Assembly: GCF_030811475.1 (NCBI RefSeq)
Contig: NZ_JAUSQV010000001.1
Span: 2,317,501-2,381,500, forward strand
DNA: 64,000 nucleotides
Direction of reading: 5' to 3'
DNA from: Nakamurella flavida
GTDB lineage: Bacteria > Actinomycetota > Actinomycetes > Mycobacteriales > Nakamurellaceae
The position numbers and the translations under genes are program-made. Under the pieces are notes generated by a model. That model saw only the letters and a list, made by a program, of their open reading frames with translations, was not told the DNA's origin and made no database searches. Shown here piece after piece: positions 18,301 through 28,804 of the stretch (position 1 is the stretch's first letter; every line of letters begins with the position of its first letter).

Positions 18301-20479
18301 CCCGCCGCTGTACGCATGGGCCAGCTTCATGGCTCCCCAGGAGGCCATCGCCGTCTATCCCGACCACGACCACCTGACCACGTTGGCGACGGTCCAGGGC
18401 ACACCGCCCGCCGGGCAAGTGGCGGACCCCCCGGGAACGCTGTACCTGAGCGGGGCGACCGGGTACGACCTGTCGTCCATGATCCAGTCGCGATACCTGC
18501 TCAATACAGACGGCACCGTCAACACCACCGCCCTCGACGCCATCGCCAACACGGTGCAGCACACCATCGGCCGGGTGGGTGCACCCGCTCCGCTCGGCTT
18601 GCGGAGCACCACCCCCGGGCGGTACCTGACCGACCCGGTCGGAACCCCCGGAGCGGTGCACTGTCCGGACGTCACCGCCAGTCCCACCCGTCAGTGGAAT
18701 GCGCTGAGCTCCTTCACCTTCGATCTGTCCGGGAACGTCCCGGCGTTCAGCGCAACGGCTGACACCGCGCCGCCGCGGGGCTTCACCGGGGCGAGACCCG
18801 ACGCCGGCCTGGGGTCGCTCTGGCACGACTTCGTCCAAGACGTGGTGAAGGGGGCGGGGGTGGTCGAGAAGGTCGCCGTCACGGTCGCCGACGACGTGGC
18901 CACCGCGGCCCAGGCCATCGTGTACGCCACCGTCAATGCGGCGAAAGCGGTCTACACGTTGACCATCGGCTGCCTGGAGGACGCGGTCACCGCCTGCATC
19001 GGCTTCTTCAAGGCCGTGGTGAACGACGCCCGACAACTGGTCCAGTGGCTGAGTCGACTCTTCGACTGGGGCAACATCATCGCGAACCACACACTCATCA
19101 GCCAGGTCGTGCGGAACGCCCTGACCGCGCCGACTGCTTCACCCGGCGTCAATACCCTCGGCCGCTGGCTCGCCGGCAACGCCGGCACCACCGGCACCAC
19201 CGGCAACGCCGGCAACGCCGGCAACGACATCGCCTCCGTCCTGAGTACGGTCACCGGTGGCACCAGCGTCACCAGGACGGGCCAGAAGCAGTCGGGCACC
19301 GTCCAGACATTCCAGGGCTCGGCCAATGATCCCAACGTTGTGTACAACAGCGGCGGCGGAAGCAACGCCGGCCAATGCCAATGGATGACGCAGAAGCTTC
19401 AGGAGAACGCCGGGGGGGCGACCGCGCCGGCGGTGGCTGCGGCCGTGGGGTCCTTCGATCCGAGCATCACCCTCGGAGCGTGGCAGGCCTTCACCTCCGC
19501 GGTGGGAGATGCCGTGCGCGGCAAGGCCGAGAACTTCCCTGCCCAACTGCAGCAGCAGACCACCGCACTCCGCGGCACACTGGCCGACCCGAAATCAGTA
19601 CTGGGAGCTGGCTTCACCGAGATCCTGGGCATTTTGACCATCATCGCCGACGATGCCGTCTCCATCGGGGTGTCCATCGCCGAGGATCTCGCCACGATGG
19701 TCGCCGCCGTCCTGGGTGATCTCGCCGCCTGGATGGGGCAGACGATCGACATCCCCTTCATCGGCCCGCTCTACCGGAGTGTGACGGGCTCCGACCTCAG
19801 CATCCTGGACCTGGTCGCCCTGGTGGTGGCCGTCCCGGCGACCATCCTCGTCAACGTGCTCACCGGCAGCCCCCTGCTCACCGATCCGACTCAGGCCGGC
19901 CCCGACCTGCTGGGTGGGGCGGCGAACGTCGGGGCAGTCGTGGTCGCTGATCTCCTCGGGCTCATCAGCACCACGATCGACCTGTTCGCCTGGACGGAAG
20001 CCGTCGACACCGGCGGCACGGTGACCGTGCTGACCATGGTCTCGGTCGCCCTGGACAGCTTCCTCTGGGCGTTCACCCTGGTCGTCAGCCCGGTGTGGCA
20101 GAGTGGTTGGAGCGCGCAGGACTGGGTGTTCTGGCTGTTCCGCCTGGTACCCAACCTGGTGAACTTCGTCTATCTGTTTCCCGGGTCGAACTTCGACGGT
20201 GTGTTCACCGCGAACTCCGTCCCGGCCGCCATCGCCCGCGACACCCTGTGGGGAGTGCTGCTCCTCATCGCGTCGGCGGTGTGGGCGGACCAGTGGCCGA
20301 ACGGGTACCTGAGTGCGAACATTCCCGGTCTCCTCCTGGTCGAGAACCTGTGCAGCGCTCTGGGACTGGCCATCGAAGTGGGTCATGCTGCCGGACCCGA
20401 GGGTGACCTGGTGGTACAGCTGGGCAAGGTGCTCTTCGGGTGGCTCCCACCCATCCTGAACTACGTGGACCAGGGATGA
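15371..20479 (+). CDS. Giant LamG / PQQ-propeller protein with hydrophobic C-terminus
   Basis: A 1702-residue protein from GTG at 15371 (GGGGAG 9 nt upstream). In order: two LamG/concanavalin-like domains (about 42-203 and 257-417), each with DGxWHHIAVVFD and a closing VWSVARAADDI-type strand; a PQQ-like beta-propeller (about 480-855) with repeats such as LYVGGGDGTLYALDGGNG; an Ig-like domain (about 855-960); an amphipathic helical region (about 1145-1240); a short GNAGTTG repeat (about 1266-1286); and a hydrophobic C-terminus (about 1480-1702) with several membrane-helix-like stretches. No signal peptide is visible, which is odd for lectin and propeller domains. It overlaps the next gene (ATGA). 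Possible roles are a large surface protein, or a membrane-active payload needing a dedicated exporter. Confidence 0.7.
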   Translation: MSTTATPRTSATAFLPKAPRRSPVTTGVGNSPASPVNAPSGNCLRFTVGDQYATVNSPFTGVLSSTAATFEAWIRTEQTVPQTILLGSVPTGGASPRISLGSDRLTVFWNPGGDAPEWSSEDATPVTDGAWHHIAVVFDQGVISFYKDGVWTGAGDVPIMGSAQSAAGALQLGAGLGATTGFVGDLTGVRVWSVARAADDIAAARYATLTGDEPGLLVLTAFDRSDDTVRNQVDGSVGPMAGVTPVWTDLPTPPRCAARFTGDPANYLDAGSLAPFSSDAATLECWMRMDPAAGVATSRTLLLVNGPGTSDTPLVGYGGNETIGTDWDGPAANSADTTPVSDGEWHHIAAVFDRGQVTLYKDGVPTPENLTMPAPYTPRGSGPNFQIGAALGDYQAFDGWIYDARVWGVARSLAEIESFRWVQLQGDEPDLLALCTFAGCDPARPSTMVAQNLVNNSVGVLSGRAAIEVTDLPVEPLPTTVWTVPVPGVAPAGPVLTPQGLLFAQNDAAGNSLSCLDIQSQQILWSYPLPGTAPSGAPASITTLGLGAGVAYVGAQGADGGPLLHAVDITSGAAVWDQPAALPGQGFGTRPIAPTGLVVVGLTGPTGDGQAVGFVVVESATGTVLGSLNVPPLPQDVQILLADPVVADSTVYWSAGWPGQSVIGAEPMGVPGTSPAGTSWLQDVTFEVHSLVTGNGLLYACGQSGNVSAFDAATGALAWNHSFETDDITAAPVLIGTTLYVGGGDGTLYALDGGNGTVLWQVDTGSPIITDLLADDAVLTFANQGDGIDVPPSFVSVDTAGGGLDVLTYPVPGADTVLAAEGLANGVVYFYGEQNLYAVNMNAVVHQFAVDITLVVEDYDTTTAVTQGQSPTGTDTSYRVTLRLVDQFGVPRAGQAVKVWSPQLPSSDGSPVEPPHLYLVNATGGSGVRSMIDLGTPTWLQTDSTGTLVLALSAYDDGTPGGGGGGSGSPAAPNLSCPPLYAWASFMAPQEAIAVYPDHDHLTTLATVQGTPPAGQVADPPGTLYLSGATGYDLSSMIQSRYLLNTDGTVNTTALDAIANTVQHTIGRVGAPAPLGLRSTTPGRYLTDPVGTPGAVHCPDVTASPTRQWNALSSFTFDLSGNVPAFSATADTAPPRGFTGARPDAGLGSLWHDFVQDVVKGAGVVEKVAVTVADDVATAAQAIVYATVNAAKAVYTLTIGCLEDAVTACIGFFKAVVNDARQLVQWLSRLFDWGNIIANHTLISQVVRNALTAPTASPGVNTLGRWLAGNAGTTGTTGNAGNAGNDIASVLSTVTGGTSVTRTGQKQSGTVQTFQGSANDPNVVYNSGGGSNAGQCQWMTQKLQENAGGATAPAVAAAVGSFDPSITLGAWQAFTSAVGDAVRGKAENFPAQLQQQTTALRGTLADPKSVLGAGFTEILGILTIIADDAVSIGVSIAEDLATMVAAVLGDLAAWMGQTIDIPFIGPLYRSVTGSDLSILDLVALVVAVPATILVNVLTGSPLLTDPTQAGPDLLGGAANVGAVVVADLLGLISTTIDLFAWTEAVDTGGTVTVLTMVSVALDSFLWAFTLVVSPVWQSGWSAQDWVFWLFRLVPNLVNFVYLFPGSNFDGVFTANSVPAAIARDTLWGVLLLIASAVWADQWPNGYLSANIPGLLLVENLCSALGLAIEVGHAAGPEGDLVVQLGKVLFGWLPPILNYVDQG
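19166..19228 (+). repeat. GGCAACGCC / GGCACCACC 9-bp in-frame repeat
   Basis: About seven near-identical 9-bp units encode Gly-Asn-Ala or Gly-Thr-Thr triplets inside the giant LamG protein. They look like a flexible linker that can change length without a frameshift. Confidence 0.6.
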
Positions 20480-20898
20480 GGGCGCACGGTGCGGCCGCCG
20501 GTCCCGAGGACGATCACCTCCGGATCGGCCGCCGGCAGTTCCTCTCCTGGGGGGCAGGTGTCACCGCCGCCCTGGCCGTCGCCGTCGTCCTGCCCACCGA
20601 CACCCGGGCAGCCGTCGGGTTCTCGGCTGCAGGCCTGTCCACTCCCACCGAGGTGACCATTGATCTGAACCGGCTCGACGTCCTGTTCGGGACCCCCAGT
20701 GACGTGGCCAGGGCAGCGGAGGGGCAGGTCTGGGCCCTCGACACCGACGGCGTCATGATGGCCTACGACCGCTCCCGACGGACCTGGCGGGCGGACCGAC
20801 TGTGTTCCTTCCCGCCGGGCAGCAAGGCCCACGCCGCCCGATGGGGGCACCCCGGCGGCTCCCGACAGATGCTGATGGTGATCTTCCATGACGCGTGA
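20476..20898 (+). CDS. Small protein with Tat-type signal peptide
   Basis: A 140-residue protein whose ATG overlaps the TGA of the giant LamG gene. It has a twin-arginine motif (GRRQFLSWGAG), a hydrophobic core (VTAALAVAVVLP) and a likely cleavage site after DTRA, so export of a folded protein by Tat is expected. The mature part (~95 residues) has TEVTIDLNRLDVLFGTPSDVARAAEGQVWALDTDG and MAYDRSRRTWRADRL, split here at their natural break; these resemble single propeller blades, not a family I can name. The coupled position suggests it works with the LamG/PQQ protein. The 3' end overlaps the next gene by 11 bp. Confidence 0.65.
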   Translation: MRAHGAAAGPEDDHLRIGRRQFLSWGAGVTAALAVAVVLPTDTRAAVGFSAAGLSTPTEVTIDLNRLDVLFGTPSDVARAAEGQVWALDTDGVMMAYDRSRRTWRADRLCSFPPGSKAHAARWGHPGGSRQMLMVIFHDA

Positions 20899-21529
20899 CC
20901 CCCGCCCAGAGCCCACCCCGCCCAGGACTGCCCGCGTCTGCGACGCTGCGAACGACCGACCCATCCCTCCCCGCATGGCAGCCTTCGGGGCGGCCGCCAC
21001 CACGGCCATGCTCGCCATGCTCATCGCACCGACACCCGTGGCAGCCGCACCCTGCCGGGCCGCGTCGGCCCAGGCACCCGGAGGCGAGACGACCAGGCCT
21101 TCCTGGAGTCTCACCCCGAACTCGACCGACCCTGCCGTCTTCGAGCTGGTGAGTCCCTACGACTGCAGCACCCCGACCCCGGACCCGTCGGGCACCACCA
21201 CACCGGCCGGTCCGACCCCGGACGATCCGACGGGTCCCACGACCGTGCCCCCCACCACGACGGCGTCCGCAACGAGCTCCCCGTCCATCGGCACGACGTC
21301 CGCCGCGGCGGGGTCGGCCTCCGCGGCGCCCTCCGTCGCCACGAGTCGTGGACCTCGATCACCGGGCGGCGGCACCCACGACGACACGGCGGCCGCCACA
21401 CCATCCCGTGGCGGGCCGCTGGCCTGGACGGGCGCCGGCCCACTGCTCGCGATGGTGCTGACGGGCGCCGCGCTCCTGGCGGCGGGGGCCGTGCTGTGGA
21501 CCCGCGGTCGGCGGCGGCTGCACCGGTAG
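20888..21529 (+). CDS. Wall-anchored protein with LAWTG sorting signal
   Basis: A 213-residue protein: basic N-terminus, hydrophobic segment (AAFGAAATTAMLAMLIAP) with AAA cleavage region, a short domain with two cysteines, a Thr/Ser/Pro-rich stalk (about 85-165), and a C-terminal sorting signal: LAWTG, hydrophobic helix (LLAMVLTGAALLAAGAVLW) and RGRRRLHR tail. LAxTG is the class E sortase motif used by chaplins and other actinobacterial wall proteins. The ORF overlaps the Tat-protein gene by 11 bp, making a three-gene surface operon with the LamG/PQQ protein. It may tether the complex to the wall (inference). No sortase lies nearby. Confidence 0.72.
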   Translation: MTRDPRPEPTPPRTARVCDAANDRPIPPRMAAFGAAATTAMLAMLIAPTPVAAAPCRAASAQAPGGETTRPSWSLTPNSTDPAVFELVSPYDCSTPTPDPSGTTTPAGPTPDDPTGPTTVPPTTTASATSSPSIGTTSAAAGSASAAPSVATSRGPRSPGGGTHDDTAAATPSRGGPLAWTGAGPLLAMVLTGAALLAAGAVLWTRGRRRLHR

Positions 21530-21615
21530 ACCGCACTGCCGGACTCCAGCGTCTGCGCAGGCACGTTCATTCCGGCCGGCCCAAAGGTCGCGCCCCGACA
21601 CAGAGAGAGCTCCCC

Positions 21616-22077
21616 GTGACTGCTTCCCCTCACGATGCCCCCCTCCCCGCGCCCGACCAGGCCGCGATCGGCCGCACCCTGGGCCTGCTGCAGCGGGCCT
21701 TCGCCGAGCGGGACGCCACCCTGCTCGAGGAGGTCTACGCCGACGACGCGGACTGGGTGAACGCCTTCGGCAGTGTGAAGAAGGGGCGGGCGGAGATCGT
21801 CGCCTACCTGACCGGCCTCTTCGCGGACGGCAACTTCGACGCCGGCACCCTGGTCAGCCCACCGGAGAGCTCGATGCGCGTGGTCGAGGGCACCGTGGTC
21901 GTCGTCTCGGCCCATCTGCAGATCACCGGCCAACTCCTGCTGGACGGCTCGCGCATGCCGATGCGGGACAACTTCTCGGTGCGCGTCCTGCACCGCGGGA
22001 CCGACGGGCGATGGTCGATCGTGTCCGAGATGTACATGGACGCCAACCGCGAGCAGAGTTACGCGGCGCACTCCTGA
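21616..22077 (+). CDS. SnoaL-like / SgcJ-EcaC-type protein
   Basis: A 153-residue cytoplasmic protein, GTG start preceded by GAGAG. The layout ALLQRAFAERD, LEEVYADDADWVNAFGSVKKGRAEI and the late strand NFSVRVLHRG..WSIVSEMY is the NTF2-like fold of the DUF4440/SgcJ group, with a conserved Asp-Trp-x-Asn in the pocket. These proteins are small binding or isomerase folds with no single role. It is followed after 26 bp by an alpha/beta hydrolase and is probably in the same transcript. Confidence 0.75.
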   Translation: MTASPHDAPLPAPDQAAIGRTLGLLQRAFAERDATLLEEVYADDADWVNAFGSVKKGRAEIVAYLTGLFADGNFDAGTLVSPPESSMRVVEGTVVVVSAHLQITGQLLLDGSRMPMRDNFSVRVLHRGTDGRWSIVSEMYMDANREQSYAAHS

Positions 22078-22103
22078 CCTGACGAGCGAGAGGGGAGCCG
22101 GCC

Positions 22104-23336
22104 ATGACGGTGGTCTTCACCGACGACCTGTTCGACGCGCAGTTCCTGCGGGCCCTGGCGTACACCGCGCAGGGCGGTGCGGAGATCGGCGAGTGCTTCG
22201 CCACAGCACGTCGGATCGGCAAGGCCGATCCGGACCGCTGGTTCACCGAGTGGAGCGCCACGGCCGAACGGGTTGAGGCGCAGGCGGCGGAGAGCGCGGC
22301 GGACGGTCACCGGGTGAGCGCACGGGGGGCCTGGTTCCGTGCGTCCAACTACCATCGCACCGCCGGTCTGTTCCTCATGGGCGCTCCGGTCGACCCCCGG
22401 TTCCGCACTGCGTCCGGAGAACAGACGCGCTGCTTCCGCGCCGGGGCAGCCCTGCTCGACCTCCCGCCGGACATCCTCGAGATTCCCTACGAGGGAACCA
22501 CTCTGCCCGGATACTTCTTCCGCGCGGCCGACGACGGGGCGACCCGGCCGACCGTCATCCTCGTCGACGGGTACGACGGCACCGTCGAGGAGCTGTACTT
22601 CGCCAACGCGGTGGCCGCCCTGGCCCGCGGGTACAACGTGCTCGCCTTCGACGGGCCTGGCCAGGGCTCGGTCGTCCTGGATCAGGGACTGCCGTTCCGG
22701 CCGGACTGGGAGAACGTCGTCGGCCCCGTCGTCGACCACGCCCTGACCCTGCCGGAGGTCGACGGCGACCGACTCGTGCTGCACGGGTGGAGCTTCGGCG
22801 GCTATCTCGCTCCGCGTGCAGCGACCGTGGAGCACCGCCTGGCCGCGTGCGTGTCGGACTGCGGCCCCTACGACCTGTTCGACGCCAGCATCGCCCGGCT
22901 GCCCGGACCGCTGGCCCGCCAGGTGCGCAGCGGCAACCGCGTCGCGCTGTCGGTCCTGCGCACCGTGCTGACCGGTGTGCTCAGGAAGCCGTCGGCCGGA
23001 TGGGCCCTGCGCCGCAACATGTGGGTGCACGGCCTGACCGACCCGCTCGCCTACTTCACCCTGGCCGCCGAGTACACCCTCCAGGGCCGGGGGCAGCTGA
23101 TCACCTGCCCCACCTTCGTGTCGTGCACCGAGGGCGATGATCTCAGCGCCGCCGCCGGCACCTTCGCCGCCGCCCTGCGCTGCCCGACGGAGTTCGTCCG
23201 GTTCGGCGCGGGCGACCAGGTGAGCGGACACTGCGAGATGACCGGACGGGCTCTCTTCCACCGTCGGGTGTACGACTGGCTCGACACGGTGCTGGAGCAT
23301 CGCGGGCCCGCCGTCCCCGCTCGCCCGGCGGGATGA
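22104..23336 (+). CDS. Alpha/beta hydrolase with helical N-terminal cap (FrsA/DPP-like)
   Basis: A 410-residue protein. The first ~130 residues are helical (cap region: ASNYHRTAGLFLMG), followed by an alpha/beta-hydrolase core with LVDGYDGTVEE at the oxyanion position, nucleophile GWSFGGYL near residue 230, and a late His in SGHCEM. This layout matches the esterase/2,6-dihydroxypseudooxynicotine-hydrolase-like group, which act on C-C or ester bonds in bulky substrates. The true substrate is unknown. GGGGAG precedes the ATG. It follows a SnoaL-like gene on the same strand and ends 15 bp before the convergent histidine kinase gene. Confidence 0.8.
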   Translation: MTVVFTDDLFDAQFLRALAYTAQGGAEIGECFATARRIGKADPDRWFTEWSATAERVEAQAAESAADGHRVSARGAWFRASNYHRTAGLFLMGAPVDPRFRTASGEQTRCFRAGAALLDLPPDILEIPYEGTTLPGYFFRAADDGATRPTVILVDGYDGTVEELYFANAVAALARGYNVLAFDGPGQGSVVLDQGLPFRPDWENVVGPVVDHALTLPEVDGDRLVLHGWSFGGYLAPRAATVEHRLAACVSDCGPYDLFDASIARLPGPLARQVRSGNRVALSVLRTVLTGVLRKPSAGWALRRNMWVHGLTDPLAYFTLAAEYTLQGRGQLITCPTFVSCTEGDDLSAAAGTFAAALRCPTEFVRFGAGDQVSGHCEMTGRALFHRRVYDWLDTVLEHRGPAVPARPAG

Positions 23337-23351
23337 CCCGCGGTCACCCGT

Positions 23352-24608
23352 TCACGGTCGCACCGGCCGACCCTCCGGCGACGTCCCTTCCGGCGCCGGG
23401 ACGGACACGGTGACCTCGGTGCCGGACGTCGCATCGGGGCGGATGCGCAGGCTTCCGCCGACCGCGGCCACCCTGGCCATGTGCGAGCCCAGGCCGATGT
23501 GGCCGGCGGCGATGCGCTCGTCGATGATCTGCGGGTCGAACCCGATCCCGTCGTCGGCGACCCGGAGGACGAGTGCGTCCACCTCCCGGGTCAGCCCCAT
23601 CGACACCCGGGAGGCCTGGGCGTGCCGGGCGACGTTGGCGAGCAGTTCCCGGGCCGCGGCGTACACCAGGGCCTGCACCTCGGGGTGCCCGACGTCGTCG
23701 ATCCGGGTGTCCACCGGCTGACCGGTGCGCGCGGTGTGGTCGCGGGCGAGTTCGGCCAGCCCCGCCGCGAGACCCAGCTGCCCGAGCACCTGCGGATGCA
23801 GGACGGTGACCACGGAACGGATCTGACCGGCGCAGGTCCGCAGCTGGGTGAGCACGGCGGTCAGTGGGTCTCGGCGGGGGTCACCGCCGGTCGGACCGGA
23901 CCACGGCGACTCGTCCCGCACCTCCTCCAGACGCATCCGGGCGGCCACCAGGACCTGCAGGGGGCCGTCGTGCAGCCGCTCGGCCAGGTCGGTGCGTTCC
24001 CGCTCCTCCAGCTGCAGGGTCTGGGCGACCAGCATGCGGCGGACCCGGAGCAACTGCTCCACGGCCCGCCGACGGCGCAGCAGCACCACCGACAGCCAGG
24101 TCGTGGCCGCGGCCAGCCACACCAGGAACCCGGCGTGCAGGAAGACCACCGGCGGCAGGTTCGGGCCACCGTCCTGCCCGGGCCGGGCCAGCCAGACGGC
24201 GAGGTAGCCGACGGCCGTGGCACCACCCAGCGCGGAGGTCAGCCAGGGCAGGGCGTGGAAGGACACCGCCACGGGGAGCATGAAGAACACCGGCTGGACC
24301 AGGGATGTCGGGCCGCCGGACGATGCCGCGAGCGCCACCAGGGCCAGCACGTCCACCGCGGTCGACACCCACGGCAGCCACCGGGCGTTTCCCGGGTTCC
24401 GGCACAGCGCGAGCCAGCCCAGATCCGCGAGCAGGTACACCCCCAGCGTCCCCAGGTACCAGGGGCGCTCCACCTGCGCGTCCGGGACCGGGCCGGCCAG
24501 CAGGGACAGCAGGGCGATCAGCGGCAGGCGCAGGACGGCCGTGACGCGCACCAGCGATCCACCCTGATCCACCCCGAGCGTCTCCGGCACGACCACGCTC
24601 GCGCTCAC
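23352..24608 (-). CDS. NarL-type sensor histidine kinase
   Basis: A 418-residue kinase with about five or six membrane helices in the first 190 residues (LPLIALLSLLAG, VYLLADLGWLAL, VSTAVDVLALVALAAS), then a HisKA_3 dimer helix with the phospho-acceptor in ERTDLAERLHDGPLQ, and a HATPase_c domain with NVARHAQAS, ADDGIGFD and IGLGSHMARV. No periplasmic sensor domain, so the signal may be in the membrane. The GTG start overlaps the stop of the response-regulator gene (GTGA), the usual coupling for this pair. Confidence 0.9.
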   Translation of the reverse strand: MSASVVVPETLGVDQGGSLVRVTAVLRLPLIALLSLLAGPVPDAQVERPWYLGTLGVYLLADLGWLALCRNPGNARWLPWVSTAVDVLALVALAASSGGPTSLVQPVFFMLPVAVSFHALPWLTSALGGATAVGYLAVWLARPGQDGGPNLPPVVFLHAGFLVWLAAATTWLSVVLLRRRRAVEQLLRVRRMLVAQTLQLEERERTDLAERLHDGPLQVLVAARMRLEEVRDESPWSGPTGGDPRRDPLTAVLTQLRTCAGQIRSVVTVLHPQVLGQLGLAAGLAELARDHTARTGQPVDTRIDDVGHPEVQALVYAAARELLANVARHAQASRVSMGLTREVDALVLRVADDGIGFDPQIIDERIAAGHIGLGSHMARVAAVGGSLRIRPDATSGTEVTVSVPAPEGTSPEGRPVRP

Positions 24609-25234
24609 TCCAGCAGGTGGTGCCGCATGCCCACGGCCACCGCCGAACCGCGGTCGGAGACGCCCAGCTTGTCGTACAGGCGCTGCACGTGGGTCTTCAC
24701 CGTGGACGGGGCGAGGAACAGCTCCGCCGCCAGCACCGGGACGGACTTCCCCGCGGCCATCCCGGCCAGCACCTCCCGTTCCCGACCGGAGAGCACCGGA
24801 GCGGGATCGGTTCGCCGGAGCTGGATCTCCCCGACCAGGCCGGCCGCGAGGTCCGGCGGCAGCACCGGACGGCCGGCTGCACAGTCGAGCACGGCCCGCA
24901 CGATCTCGCCCCGGTCGGCGTCCTTGGACAGGAACCCCGCCGCGCCCTGCTCCAACCCGTGGAACACGATGGCGCTCTCGGTGTGCGCGGACAGCAGCAG
25001 CACCCGGGTCCGCGCCCCGTCGCGGCGGAGCGCCGCGGCCACCTCCGCGCCGTCCAGTTCCCCCATCCGGTAGTCCAGCACCGCCACATCAGGTGTGTGG
25101 CGGTCGATCTCGGCCAGTGCCGCCCGCCCGTCACCCGCCTCGGCGACCACCTGGATGCGACCACTGGACTGCAGAGCCCGCACCACCCCGTCCCGCACCA
25201 TCGGATGGTCGTCCGCGACGACCACCGTGACCAT
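24605..25234 (-). CDS. LuxR/NarL-family response regulator
   Basis: A 209-residue regulator. Receiver domain 1-120: VVVADDHPMVRDG (acidic pocket), DVAVLDYRMGE with the phosphorylated Asp, LLLSAHT and the conserved Lys in LSKDADRG. C-terminal LuxR HTH about 145-200: LSGREREVLAGMAAGKS and STVKTHVQRLYDKLGVSDR. The ATG at 25232-25234 follows AGGGGG; the open frame runs further upstream but that part has no domain. It is encoded ahead of, and overlaps, its cognate kinase. Target genes are unknown. The 226 bp upstream contain several GC hairpins but no clear operator. Confidence 0.92.
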   Translation of the reverse strand: MVTVVVADDHPMVRDGVVRALQSSGRIQVVAEAGDGRAALAEIDRHTPDVAVLDYRMGELDGAEVAAALRRDGARTRVLLLSAHTESAIVFHGLEQGAAGFLSKDADRGEIVRAVLDCAAGRPVLPPDLAAGLVGEIQLRRTDPAPVLSGREREVLAGMAAGKSVPVLAAELFLAPSTVKTHVQRLYDKLGVSDRGSAVAVGMRHHLLE

Positions 25235-25460
25235 GACCCCCTGTCGCACCGCCGCCTCCGATCCCGTGTCCGACCCGCCATGGTGACCGAGCCCCCTCAC
25301 GGCCGACTCACGCCCGGGTCGGGTTGTCCGACAGAAGGAGGACAGCGGGTTCATCACCCGCGTCATCAGTCCGACCGACGGTGCGGACGCACACCCGGCG
25401 GCAGAGTTCTTCTCATCGCCCCGGGGAACGGCCCCGGGCACCAGGCCCAAGGAGCCAGCC

Positions 25461-25946
25461 ATGATCACCACCACCGCCCGCCGCATCACCGCCGCCCTCG
25501 TCCTGTCCGGAGCCCTGTGCGGCCTGGGCGCCGGGATGGCGAGTGCGGCCACCCCGGCCGCACCGGTCGCTCAGCTGTCGGTGTCGCCGATCCAGTCCCA
25601 CGGCAGCACCGGGATCACGATGATCATCGACAACACCAGCGGGACGGACCTGACGCTGGACGGGGTGAGCAACCCCTACGGACACCTCCAGGACCGGCCG
25701 GCGCAGGTCCTGCGTGCGCACACCTCGACCACCGTGAGCGACTACAGCGACTCCGGGGAAGGCGCCCAGCTGGACGTCACGTACTCGACGCCCAACGGCG
25801 GAACCGTGGACTTCTACGCCACCGTCCCGCTCGCCGGGTCGAACAGTGCCACCGCGACCTCCCTGGATCCCGCGCTCACCGCCACCACCCTGCAGGCCGG
25901 TACCGGCTGGCACCCCACCGACGAGTTCACCGTCGCCGCCGCCTGA
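25461..25946 (+). CDS. Small secreted protein of unknown function
   Basis: A 161-residue protein with a good Sec signal peptide (MITTTARRITAALVLSGALC, cleavage after ASA near residue 29) and AAGGAG before the ATG. The mature ~130 residues are beta-rich and cysteine-free: IDNTSGTDLTLDG, a central RAHTSTTVSDYSDSGEG and DVTYSTPNGGTVDFYATVPL. The order of a polar N-T-S strand, a glycine turn and a G-x-Y strand recalls aegerolysin or ET79-like beta-sandwich proteins, but the match is weak and by eye. It stands alone between two minus-strand genes. Confidence 0.7.
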   Translation: MITTTARRITAALVLSGALCGLGAGMASAATPAAPVAQLSVSPIQSHGSTGITMIIDNTSGTDLTLDGVSNPYGHLQDRPAQVLRAHTSTTVSDYSDSGEGAQLDVTYSTPNGGTVDFYATVPLAGSNSATATSLDPALTATTLQAGTGWHPTDEFTVAAA

Positions 25947-25955
25947 TCCGTGGGC

Positions 25956-25980
25956 CGTCCCGGGGCATGTCCCCGGGACG
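25956..25980. terminator. Bidirectional hairpin terminator
   Basis: A perfect 10-bp stem (CGTCCCGGGG / CCCCGGGACG) with the 5-nt loop CATGT sits between the converging small secreted protein gene and the UvrA-like gene. There is no U-tract, as is usual in high-GC actinobacteria. Confidence 0.7.
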
Positions 25981-25981
25981 C

Positions 25982-28348
<2,367 letters not shown>

Positions 28349-28388
28349 GGGTGTCTCCCTGGTGTCGACGATCCTGGACGCACGGTCC

Positions 28389-28799
28389 TCAACGGCGCTC
28401 CTGGATGCGCAGCAGGTTGCCCGCGGGGTCGCGGACGGCGAAGTCCCGCACGCCCCAGAACTGCTCGGTGGGCTCCTGGACGATCTCGGCGTCGGTGGCC
28501 TGCACCCGGTCGAAGGTGGCGTCGAGATCGTCGGCCGCCAGCAGCATCCGCGCGAAGGTGCCCTTGGCCATCATCTCGGCGATGGTGCGTCGTTCGTCGG
28601 AGGTGATGCCCGGGTCCCCCTCGGGCGGGTAGAGCACCACGGAGACGTCCGGCTGATCGGCGGGCCCCACGGTGATCCACCGCATCCCGCCGTTCTCCAC
28701 ATCGTTGCGCACCTCGAGGCCGAGGGTGTCGCGGTAGAAGGCGACGGCGGCGTCGGGATCGTTCTGGGGCAGGAAGCTCGAGTGCAGGAAGATGGACAT
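28389..28799 (-). CDS. VOC (glyoxalase-like) family protein
   Basis: A 136-residue single-domain protein: FLPQNDPDAAVAFYRDTLGL gives the first beta-alpha-beta unit, GGMRWITVGPADQP a metal-side strand, and FAVRDPAGNLLRIQER the closing strand with the usual acidic ligand. The family does metal-dependent isomerisation, dioxygenation or drug binding. It starts 5 bp after the AraC gene, and the pair (AraC regulator with VOC protein) is common in actinobacteria. TAGCCT lies 7 nt upstream of the ATG, so a second, leaderless transcript is possible. Confidence 0.85.
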   Translation of the reverse strand: MSIFLHSSFLPQNDPDAAVAFYRDTLGLEVRNDVENGGMRWITVGPADQPDVSVVLYPPEGDPGITSDERRTIAEMMAKGTFARMLLAADDLDATFDRVQATDAEIVQEPTEQFWGVRDFAVRDPAGNLLRIQERR

Positions 28800-28804
28800 G
28801 GCGG

